DNA of 64,000 nucleotides from Nansenia antarctica (taxonomy: Eukaryota > Chordata > Actinopteri > Argentiniformes > Microstomatidae). The notes under the pieces are model-generated. The model worked only from the letters and a program-made list of their open reading frames with translations, was not told the DNA's origin and ran no database searches. Within the stretch, counting starts at the first letter, position 1. Every line of letters starts with the position of its first letter. The position numbers and the translations under genes are program-made. The stretch covers positions 42,896,986 to 42,960,985 of the forward strand of contig OZ022345.1 of the NCBI GenBank assembly GCA_963989245.1. The letters are read 5' to 3'. Below, piece by piece: positions 56,501-64,000 of this stretch.

Positions 56501-57987
56501 TAATAACACTGTAGTAATAATAAAGGCCGCGTTCGTGAATGAGCTCTGAGAGTGCCCGGAGCGTCCACGTGACTGCCTCTAGAGTCTAGACCAATCAAAT
56601 GACTTGGTTCCTTTATGACGTTGAACCCAGTGTGCGCTCCGGCGAATTTACGAACGCGGCCAATAACAATACTGAAAACCAGGAGAAATGGCGTGATTGA
56701 AGACACCGAAGCTGAGATGCTGGTGATAGATTATACTGTTGGTTCAGCTGCTGGGTAAACTGGTGGTGGTGGTGGTGGTAGGGGACAGTGCAGACCGTTA
56801 AAGCCGCAGCCAAAATACTCTCACTACGACAGCAAGCATCACAGAGGCCGTGGGCCGTAGTAGCTAACATAGTATACTACTAACATAGTATACATAGTAT
56901 ACTACTACTATAACATAGTATACTACTAACATAGTCTAGTCCATAGTCTAAATATAGTCTATCTACTAAACAATCCAAATCTAAGCTGGGCCCTATAATG
57001 TCCTCTCTTTTATCAGTATGGCTGGCTGTCGAGAAGGCAACTCACTCTCAGTTAAAGTGGCACACCCATACTCCTATCTTCCACAATTTCGCTCTTCTAA
57101 CCGGAAAAGTTCCCTTTTCATATCCCCAATGGAGTGATAAAGGTATACATGTTCTTTCTGACATTTCTAATGATGAGGGTCTTAGAATGTTTAATGATCT
57201 GCGTACGACCTACAATTTACCAGGGTTCTCATTTTTTCTTTACCTGCAACTTAGATCTTCCATGCGTGCATATGGTGTTCCCTGGGGACAATCTCTATAT
57301 ACCCATGAGCTTCACACGATGTTAGATGTGGGAGTACAGACAAGGGGTTTAGTCTCTAAATTATACACTAATTTACTAGAAGCTTCCTGTAAACCTCTTG
57401 CTGTTCACCAGGTATGGGAGAGAGACCTTGATTTTTCTGATGGGGATATTGATTGGATGACTGTTTGGGACAATCTGGATATCACATCTAAAAATCCTAA
57501 TCATAAGCTTATTCACTTTAACTTCTTACACAGGTTATACCTCACTCCGAGAAGACGCCACCTCATGAAAATCATACCCTCCTCAATTTGTGATCTGTGT
57601 TCACTCGGTCATGTGGGCTCCTTTTTACACATGTACTGGGAATGTCCTGGGGTGGCGGCATTTTGGAAACTAATATCTTCCACTTTATCTAATCTATTGG
57701 GGATCCATATACCTTGTTGTCCGAGATTATTGATCTTGAATGATACTTCATCGTTAGATCTGTCAGCTTCCATGTTTCGTGTTTTATTTGCTGGTCTTAC
57801 CGCAGCCAAAAAGATGTTAGCATTACGATGGAATCCTCCACATACTCTTACGCGTAAACAATGGCTGCTGTCTTTCCTGGACATACTATACATGGAACAA
57901 TCTATAGCCAGAATACATGGAGCTAAAGAAAGGACAATTCAAACATGGACCTCTGCAATACATAGGATAAAAGAGTTGATGGAGTGA
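53523..57987 (+). pseudogene. LINE ORF2, interrupted by frameshifts, a stop and a MITE
   Basis: Endonuclease: IASWNVNGLNGPIKRAACLD, QESHL, MGGDMNATLDPALDRS, YSRIDYIFISPSI, SDHCVIM. A frame change near 54530 separates it from the RT: GKSPGWDGILPEFYLTF, SYRALSILNADVKMYATVLA, QTGFIKTRQAADNIRRLL, LSLDAEKAFDRLEWDYLW, RGSRQGCPLSPILFCLSLEP and ISLFADDILLYM. The frame ends with a stop at 56078-56080 after WKGKRPR. The C-terminal part continues (SRQDGGLAVPNFKMYFWAYV), is split by the MITE at 56272, and ends after the Cys/His segment CDLCSLGHVGSFLHMYWECP at 57985-57987. Confidence 0.85.
56272..56962. mobile_element. MITE with long AT-rich inverted ends and 9-bp TSD, containing a second palindromic MITE
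   Basis: The 691-bp insert is bordered by CTACTAAAC on both sides (56263-56271 and 56963-56971). Its ends are inverted and rich in CATAGTCTA and ACTATGTTAGTAGTAT units. Inside, 56525-56661 begins GGCCGCGTTCGTGAA and ends TTACGAACGCGGCC, an inverted pair that marks a nested smaller element. No coding capacity. The superfamily is unclear; 9-bp duplications occur with Mutator-like elements. Confidence 0.7.
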
Positions 57988-58290
57988 CTGTGTTGTAGGC
58001 TGTGTTGTATGTGAAGTTAACCTGTAATTGTTGTATTATTATGATTGTATGATATACCAAATATAGTGTAATGAAGAACTATGGGGGGGGGGGTGGAAGG
58101 GATGTTATCGCCATGGGGGGGGGGGGGGGGGTTACTCATGTGTTTATAGTGTGGGAGGGGGGGGGGGTTAAGATAAGGGGGGGGGAAATCAGGGCAGACA
58201 CTTATTTTGTTTGGTGTATTAATGTGAGTTTTTCATGTGTACTGTTTTGCAATAAATAATTGATTACAAAAAAAAAGAAAAAAGACTGCG

Positions 58291-58511
58291 GTGCTAGACC
58301 ACTGGATCTGGACCACCCCTGGCCACGCATTGAAAAGTTGTGTTGAATGCATTCTTAAACTGAAATACATTTTCATAAACATTTGTGTGCCTGATGAATT
58401 ATGAATTGCTATAATTACATCTAAGGTATGTTCTGTCAGCCTCCAGTCTTGTCATGTTATAGCCATATTAAAATATATATAAACCTGAAAAAAAATAAAA
58501 AAATAAAATAA
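58291..58511 (+). other. segment probably co-mobilised with the SINE
   Basis: Unique 220 bp (GTGCTAGACCACTGGATCTG at its start) ending in an A-rich tail, directly followed by the SINE target-site duplication. See 51679-52059. Confidence 0.5.
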
Positions 58512-58580
58512 AAAGTGAACCTGTGTGCCTGCCTGGTCTGTCCGGATTGTGAGGGGTTACAACTTATAACCCTGTTACAG

Positions 58581-60256
58581 AAGCACCGGATTACCTCTGC
58601 CTACCATCCCCAGACCAACGGACTGGACGAGCAGACCAATCAAACACTCAAGAGGGCTATCGGGAAATCTCTGGATGGGCACCAGGAACGGTGGGAGGAC
58701 AACCTTAAGTTAATCCTTTTCGCACATAACACCAGCGTCCAGGCCTCCACCAAGTACTCGCCCTACCGCCTGATGTACGGTCGGGAGCCACGGCTGTCCT
58801 CTGAGGTATGTCAACTCTTGATATTATTGTTCTTATAATATATAATTTGTTTTGCAAATTGATTCTCAATATAACCAAAAAAAAAAACACTAACTCTATG
58901 CAAATGTATGTATTGCGTATCTCTATTTGCCTCTCATTTCAGATCACAGGCGACCGTCCTTTTGTGGAGGTGGACGAGATTGATGAAGACACCGCTGCAG
59001 ACTATCTCCACGCCAGGGCTGAGAAGGATGAGGAGGTCTTTGACAAGGTGAAAGATATTACACAACTATATACTGAACAACCACCTGAGTGATGCTAAGT
59101 AACTGCTAAAGCAATAACAATGCCTCAGCAATATACAGAGCTATACTGCACAACAGAGAATTACAATCTCTGCTGCTTCGCTTTTTCTTCAACGATCAAG
59201 GTACGACTCAACGTGGAGAAGGCCCAGGAGAAACAGCGGGAAAGCTACCGGAGGAGGATCAAGAAGGGAACCAAGCGGTTTGAGATCCTCCCGGGCATGG
59301 AGGTCCTGAAGAAGAATGAGAGGAAACGTGGGAGACCTGGTGGCACAATGGACCCAGACTGGCCAATATTCAGAATGAGAGGGTGATGTGTGATGTCCAA
59401 TTTTGCCATTATTAATACATATTTTCTTCAGGGTGACTGAGGTTGGGGACAACAATTTGGTGCAGTTGGAGACCTTGGATGGCCAACGACTGGGAACCAA
59501 AAACCCCTATGCCTCAGTGAAGCCTCTGCGGAAAAGTAAGTGTAACATACAGTTCACATTTTAAAGTTAATGTAATGTGAAACTGTATTGATGTCATTCT
59601 AAAATGGTTTTGTTGATTGACTTAAGGATTCCGAGCCTGCCCGCCCACTCAGAAAGCTGTGTCCCATCCACCGGAGCCAGTGTGTTCTGATGACCCTGAA
59701 CCGCTAAACTCTGAGCCGGAGTGGGACTCACTTCAGGTACACTTAAAAATCCTAGCTTCATTCATTTTAAATAATCAAAATTCCAATGGCTGAGTACTGT
59801 AACATGACAGTCCCTTTAACCCAACATCATTATGTTTTTTAGGCACCATCTCAGCTGCTAGATGTCATCATCACAGATGTTCAGCTGGGGCGGGCCTGTC
59901 CAGCTTTACCTAGCAGGTTGGAGGTGCTTAGGCCTTTCGTTCTGAATCCCAATTGTTGGCTGAATGATCTCTCCATTGACCATGCTCAGGCTCTTTTACA
60001 GGCTCAACATCCCCATGTAGGAGGCCTCTTTGATCAGTCTGCTATGCGTCAGCACCTCTTTTCCTGCTTTCAGGCTGGGCACCTGACACCATTCCCCAGC
60101 TCCATACGGTGTCCACGCACGGCCCAGTCAGTGTACACTATGGACGTTACTGCACTGCAGAGCAGCATTTTCATTCTATATGATCAAAGGTTGATTCCAT
60201 TCTCCTTATGCAGGACAGCGTATGCAGCTCGATGCTCCCGGAGTGTGATTAAATAA
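58581..60256 (+). pseudogene. integrase-derived gene, 3' exons with Ulp1-like end (third copy)
   Basis: Exons: 58581-58805 (acceptor GTTACAG; KHRITSAYHPQTNGLDEQTN holds the third catalytic residue region of a DDE integrase, then SPYRLMYGREPRLSSE), 58943-59047 (FVEVDEIDEDTAADYLHARA), 59201-about 59335 (VEKAQEKQRESYRRRIKKGT, LPGMEVLKKNERKRG), about 59432-59536 (VTEVGDNNLVQLETLDGQRL, a chromodomain/SH3-like integrase end), 59633-59736, and 59843 onward. The last contains LRPFVLNPNCWLNDLSIDHA and LLQAQHPHVGGL, like the start of a Ulp1/C48 SUMO-protease domain. The His, Asp and Cys catalytic part is not present; the frame stops at 60254-60256 just after AATAAA-like sequence. The 5' exons (zinc domain, first two Asp) are missing and replaced by the LTR-like DNA upstream. 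Confidence 0.65.
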
Positions 60257-60289
60257 AGCATTGCGTTGCAGGTAAGGACAACATGTCAT

Positions 60290-60608
60290 CACTCACCCTT
60301 GAGGAAGCTGAGCTGTCCGGCCTGAGATCCGAACTTCACAACATTGAGGGTCTCCTCCTCCATGATGCCATCCATGCGGAACTAAACGTGGGAGACCTGG
60401 TGGCACAATGGACCCAGACTGGCCAATATTCAGAATGAGAGGGTGATGTGTGATGTCCAATTTTGCCATTATTAATACATATTTTCTTCAGGGTGACTGA
60501 GGTTGGGGACAACAATTTGGTGCAGTTGGAGACCTTGGATGGCCAACAACTGGGAACCAAAACCCCCTATGCCTCAGTGAAGCCTCTGCGGAAGAGTAAG
60601 TGTAACAT
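60290..60608 (+). repeat. scrambled duplications of neighbouring exons
   Basis: 60290-60372 copies 60837-60920 (start of the coiled-coil ORF), and 60378-60608 copies 59325-59541 (integrase exon with LVQLETLDGQQLGTKTPYAS). The order differs from the source, so at least two template jumps occurred. Confidence 0.75.
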
Positions 60609-61247
60609 ACTTCCTCAGCAGCGTTTTCATTCTATATTATCAATGATTGATTAGATTCTCCTTATACAACCTATGCAGTTCGATACTCCCAGAGGTTGAA
60701 TAAACGAAGCATCGCATTGCAGTGCTTCCAGTCACCAACACCGCTTCCAGTCACCTAACCCCTCCAAACCCCTGACTAAACCACAGAGCTCGCTGGAGAA
60801 CAGTTTGCATGCAAAACAACACAACCTGTTTAGGCATGTCATCACTCACCCTTGAGGAAGCTGAGCTGTCCGGCCTGAGATCCGAACTTCACAACATTGA
60901 GGGTCTCCTCCATGATGCCATCCAGCGCCAGTTCCTGCTTTCCTCCCAGCTAGCAGAGATGCAGCTATCGCCCTCCCCCAACGACAAGCTTCCATCAACA
61001 AGTGACACAATCCTCCCTGGTCCATCCACTCACCATTCTGATGATGACTGGGTGTCTGTTGTCAAGCGACGAGGGCGTTCTTCTCTCCCTGCCAAGGGAG
61101 GAAGGCGTCTTTCTCTCCCTCTAAAGTCCCCAGAAAGCTGGGAAGAGGACGAACTCCATCTCACAAACTTTTTCGGCCCACTGGAGACACTAGCTGAGCC
61201 GGTGACCAATTGTCCCCCTCAGACGGCCAAATGTCAGAATCAACCAT
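60607..61247 (+). repeat. duplicated leader and N-terminal ORF segment (partner of 50090-50709)
   Basis: Nearly identical to 50090-50709. Differences include CTAGCAGAG preceded by CAG here against CTG there, and H for L at the THHSDDDW position. Confidence 0.85.
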
Positions 61248-61882
61248 CCCTGTCTCAATCAAAACACTCCCAAAAGCGTCCAAAAACAAAGACTTCCACT
61301 AGTACCGACTCCCGTAGACATCACCAAAGCTGCATAGCGTTTAATTCCACCTCTGTGCCCCCTGTATGCCTTCCCCCATCCTTCCCATCTAAGCTTGCCA
61401 TCTATAACGGAGGTCCTGAAAACTCCCATCCACAATTGCTTATCATTGGCGATTCTATAGTTAGATCCATTCAACTTCCCGGCGCAATTACCTACTGCCT
61501 CCCTGGTGCCAAGACCGCTGATTTGATCAACTTTGTACCTAGTTTCTCCAAACACCACCCCTCCGCCCATACACTAATAATTCATATTGGTACAAATGAT
61601 CACCATTCTCTGCGACTCTATAATAGCCTAGAATCCCTAGCTCTCCAAATCCAGGCCCTTGGTAAAAATTGCATCTTTTCTGGCCCCATTCCAAGGCCAT
61701 CTGCAAGCGCTGGAAACTTCAGCCGCTTATTTATTTATTATTCTCAAATAATGTTGTGTTCAACTACTGATCTTCTCATCCACACAAACTTTTCAACCTC
61801 TCAAGGTGCAAATGTGATGGCTGCCAACATGTATGCTGATGATGAGACGGCACTACATCACGCAGCTAGTGAAAAATGTTGA
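60809..61882 (+). CDS. coiled-coil plus SGNH-hydrolase-like ORF fused in frame to ankyrin codons
   Basis: ATG at 60809, 357 codons. N-terminal helix (LEEAELSGLRSELHNIEGLL), a Ser/Pro/Lys-rich middle, then an SGNH/GDSL-like domain: LLIIGDSIVRSIQLPGAITY (block I GDS), LPGAKTADL, and LIIHIGTNDHH (block III GTND); the expected final catalytic DxxH block is not seen before the junction. At about 61754 the frame crosses into block A without a stop and reads VMAANMYADDETALHHAA of the ASB exon until a two-base loss ends it. Similar coiled-coil/SGNH proteins occur as ORF1 of some fish non-LTR elements (family knowledge), so this may be a LINE ORF1 remnant rather than a host gene. Confidence 0.6.
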   Translation: MQNNTTCLGMSSLTLEEAELSGLRSELHNIEGLLHDAIQRQFLLSSQLAEMQLSPSPNDKLPSTSDTILPGPSTHHSDDDWVSVVKRRGRSSLPAKGGRRLSLPLKSPESWEEDELHLTNFFGPLETLAEPVTNCPPQTAKCQNQPSLSQSKHSQKRPKTKTSTSTDSRRHHQSCIAFNSTSVPPVCLPPSFPSKLAIYNGGPENSHPQLLIIGDSIVRSIQLPGAITYCLPGAKTADLINFVPSFSKHHPSAHTLIIHIGTNDHHSLRLYNSLESLALQIQALGKNCIFSGPIPRPSASAGNFSRLFIYYSQIMLCSTTDLLIHTNFSTSQGANVMAANMYADDETALHHAASEKC

Positions 61883-62279
61883 CCTGATTGATCTGCTGGT
61901 GGAGTTTGGAGGGAATGTGTATGCCAAGGATGACCTCGGCAAAAAGCCTATCCACTACACCAGTCAAGGGTCCCCCTCAAATCTCTGCCTAGATTTCTAT
62001 GAAAGTGAGTTTATTCATACAACATATTCATGGGTAGAAAAAATGGGATTAGCCCATCTATAGAAAAATGCAGTTGTTTACATACACAGACTATTTTTGA
62101 TATCCAGCTCATCAGTCAGTTTTCTTTCTTTCTCAGGTACACCCCTCAGTCTACAACACATAAGCAGGCTGGCTCTGAGAAAGGCGTTAGGCAGAAGATC
62201 TCTGGAGGTTCTGTCCAAACTGGAGTTACCCAATCGCATCATCAGCTACCTCTCCTACTCCAGCGGTGGAGCTGTCTAA
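61806..62279 (+). pseudogene. ASB-like exons, second copy (decayed)
   Basis: Exons 61806-62004 and 62137-62279 correspond to 6789-6989 and 7126-7283 with splice sites kept. A two-base deletion near 61868 shifts the ankyrin frame, and an eight-base deletion near 62258 replaces the normal C-terminus so that the frame ends in SSGGAV. The first copy is intact, so constraint on this one seems lost. Confidence 0.7.
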
Positions 62280-62344
62280 GAAGTAGCTACTTCTAACAAG
62301 CCCTCCACTTCACATTTGAGGATCACTTGAAGATAATAATGATA

Positions 62345-62573
62345 CATTTGAGGAAGAGAGTGAAAAGCCACGGGGCTTTGCCAGGAACCTTGACCCAGAG
62401 AGGATCATCGGCGCAATAGACAGCAGTGGTGGACTGATGTGGTTCTTGATGAAATGGAAGGGCTCAGACGAGGCTGATCTGGTACCGGCCCGTGAGGCAA
62501 AGACTCGCTGTCCTCAGGTGGTCTTATCCTTCTATGAGGAGACCGGGCACTCCTATGAGGATGAGTCACAGTA
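62345..62573 (+). pseudogene. HP1 chromoshadow-domain exon, second copy
   Basis: Same frame and protein as 7323-7562 (RNLDPERIIGAID, MKWKGSDEADLVPAR). No additional inactivation. Confidence 0.7.
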
Positions 62574-62579
62574 AGTGGC

Positions 62580-62728
62580 TGGTGGGTGGCACGGTGGCAG
62601 AGTGGTTAAGATCACAGTCTCAAGGTACTGGGTTCGAATCCCGGTCTCGGAAGGTGCTGGGTTCGATTCCTGGTAATCACTGTGGGAGTTTGCATGTTCT
62701 CCCCGTGCCGTGTGGGTTTCCTCCCACA
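62580..62728 (+). mobile_element. tRNA-derived SINE fragment (second copy)
   Basis: As 7567-7740 but with 14 bases lost in the TTTCCTCC-repeat part. Present at the same place in both block A copies, so it was there before the duplication. Confidence 0.65.
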
Positions 62729-62917
62729 TGAATGTGAAGGCAGTCACCCGTGAGCCCCAGCAGAATGGAACCAACCGTGGGAACAAGCCAGGGGGAGTAA
62801 GAGGGAAAGACGTCAACTCCAGCGAGGCATGGTTTGATGCTGAGGAGGACCTGGGACCTGCAGAAGCAGCTGTGAAGACTGAGAGTCTGGCCATGGTAGT
62901 GGAGAAGACAGAAGAAG

Positions 62918-63499
62918 GTGAGGAAGAGGAAGGCAAAGGGAGACCTGAAGTGGGCGCTGGTGTGCAGCCGTCTTGCTAATCAGACTAACGTGGTTGCTGT
63001 TACTGTGACATGCCTGCTGCTGGTCATTGGCTTCATAATTTTTCTTCTTGTGTTCGGATTTCACGATGAGACTCCATCCTTTGAGTTTGAGTTTCCTGAT
63101 CTTCCTGAGTTTGAGTTTCCTGATTTTCCTGAGTCTGAAAAGAAGAAGAAATCTGAAAAGAAGCGCCCACCAGTTAACAAGTACCGACCACCAGTTAACA
63201 TGTACCACCCACCAGTTAACATGTACCACCCTCCAGCTAATGTGTACCACCCTCCAGTTAACATGTACCACCCTCCAGTTAACATGTACCACCCTCCAGC
63301 TAATGTGTACCGCCCACCTAAGGTCCGTTTCAGAGGATTTCGTTTCGTTCCACATGAAGAAGAACGTCAAGAATTGCTGGACATTTTTTTGTTTGAATTT
63401 GAACATTCAATTGATTATGATTTATTTCTGTTAGAGGTCAAGGACAATCTTGGCATCCCTGTGTGCGCAAGTTTCAAGGCTCCCAGTTCGGAAGAGTGA
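62918..63499 (+). CDS. membrane protein with PPVNMYH heptapeptide repeats (second copy)
   Basis: One codon longer than the first copy (EEERQELL). The heptad region has the same seven units, the same transmembrane helix and terminal module; Gly-to-Trp (GDLKW) and Lys-to-Glu (FLFEFEHS) changes are seen. As in the first copy there is no ATG upstream of the helix in this frame, so the start is likely on another exon. Both copies keep the frame open, unlike their ASB neighbours. Confidence 0.5.
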   Translation: MRKRKAKGDLKWALVCSRLANQTNVVAVTVTCLLLVIGFIIFLLVFGFHDETPSFEFEFPDLPEFEFPDFPESEKKKKSEKKRPPVNKYRPPVNMYHPPVNMYHPPANVYHPPVNMYHPPVNMYHPPANVYRPPKVRFRGFRFVPHEEERQELLDIFLFEFEHSIDYDLFLLEVKDNLGIPVCASFKAPSSEE

Positions 63500-64000
63500 T
63501 TGATTAATTAGTGTGGTTGCAGTCGCAAATATAAAACTGAATCTGAACAGTAGTGTGAACTACATGTTGGTCACATTACCCCAAATGATAACGGTGGATG
63601 ACCGATGGCCTTATTCACTTATTCCTTCCAGCTAGAGTCTGGATCTAGCTAGAGTTATAGTCATGTCAGAGGGAGGGGCTTTTGACACGTGCATGCTGTC
63701 TGAGTCAGTCCATCCTCTCCATGGGCGTGGGTTAGATGTGGCTACAGGCCCCAAACATTTCCCAAATAAGATATATATGTATATGTACACATGCTATATT
63801 TCGGTTAACCTACACAATGTTTTTACTTGATTCCAGCTAATTTGTGAATGAATACGTTTTTGTTTGTGTATGGTCAATCCATTTTTATGTAAATATGGTT
63901 TCATGCTGTATTGATTTACAATAAATTCATTGCATTTCATTAAATTGTGTTGCTTTACTACAAAAAACACATCTGATTGAGGAAGACTACAAAACATTGA

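Larger units (their letters stand above)
52067..58277 (+). mobile_element. near full-length LINE of L1/Tx1 type
   Basis: A 6.2-kb element with 13-bp target-site duplication AAAAAAGACTGCG (52054-52066 and 58278-58290). Parts: 5' UTR 52067-52216, ORF1, spacer 53015-53522, ORF2, 3' UTR with G-runs of 8-18 (58084-58187) and AATAAATAATTGATTACAAA tail. It inserted into the A-tail of the SINE and itself contains a MITE at 56272-56962. Confidence 0.9.
61754..64000 (+). repeat. block A, second copy (runs off the window)
   Basis: Direct repeat of 6737-9000. Differences seen: GCTAGTG for GCTAGAGTG (two bases lost, 61867), loss of eight bases in the SOCS-box end, loss of 14 bases in the SINE body, a three-base gain in the terminal module (EEERQ for EERQ). 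Confidence 0.88.

Overview
This is vertebrate DNA, almost certainly a teleost fish. The evidence is: long (CA)n/(TG)n tracts, introns with GT/AG borders, an inhibin beta-B (inhbb) exon, fragments of a SOCS-box gene, HP1, hltf and histone H4, and a fish-type transposon mix (L1/Tx1 and L2/CR1-like LINEs, tRNA-derived SINEs, a Penelope-like element, piggyBac, hAT, Gypsy). The species cannot be named from the sequence. There are no operons, phages or CRISPR arrays.

Layout. 1-1.9 kb: the 3' end of an AIG1/GIMAP-like gene and a DNA-transposon remnant. 1.94-6.25 kb: left arm of a large inverted duplication with the last exon of inhbb on the plus strand. 6.7-9.0 kb: block A, a patchwork of gene fragments (ankyrin/SOCS-box exons, HP1 chromoshadow exon, SINE, a membrane protein with a seven-residue repeat). 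9.2-14.1 kb: 3' exons of an integrase-derived gene broken by a LINE piece and a Penelope-like element. 14.1-25.1 kb: Gypsy fragment, minisatellites, LINE pieces, an hltf fragment, a SINE and a piggyBac element. 25.5 kb: histone H4 pseudogene. 26.7-39.2 kb: LINE fragments and a second, minus-strand copy of the integrase-derived gene into which a near full-length LINE and an apparently intact hAT transposon have jumped. 40.6-49.6 kb: right arm of the inverted duplication (second inhbb exon, minus strand), enlarged by two big 30-bp minisatellite arrays. 50-61.7 kb: duplicated ORFs with an SGNH-type region, a SINE with apparent 3' transduction, a near full-length LINE carrying a nested MITE, and a third integrase-derived gene ending in a Ulp1-like segment. 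61.75-64 kb: block A again, in the same orientation as the first copy.

Three things stand out. (1) The two inhbb terminal exons lie tail-to-tail in near-identical arms about 34 kb apart, and neither has exon 1 in the window. (2) The minisatellite arrays sit in a duplicated exon, and their unit has no stop codon in any minus-strand frame, so 500-700 codon ORFs persist despite constant length changes. (3) One 3'-terminal exon cassette serves two unrelated coding contexts (the integrase-derived gene and the repeat membrane protein) and occurs four times. Coordinates of repeat boundaries were read by eye and may be off by a few bases; identity is described qualitatively because no alignment was run.
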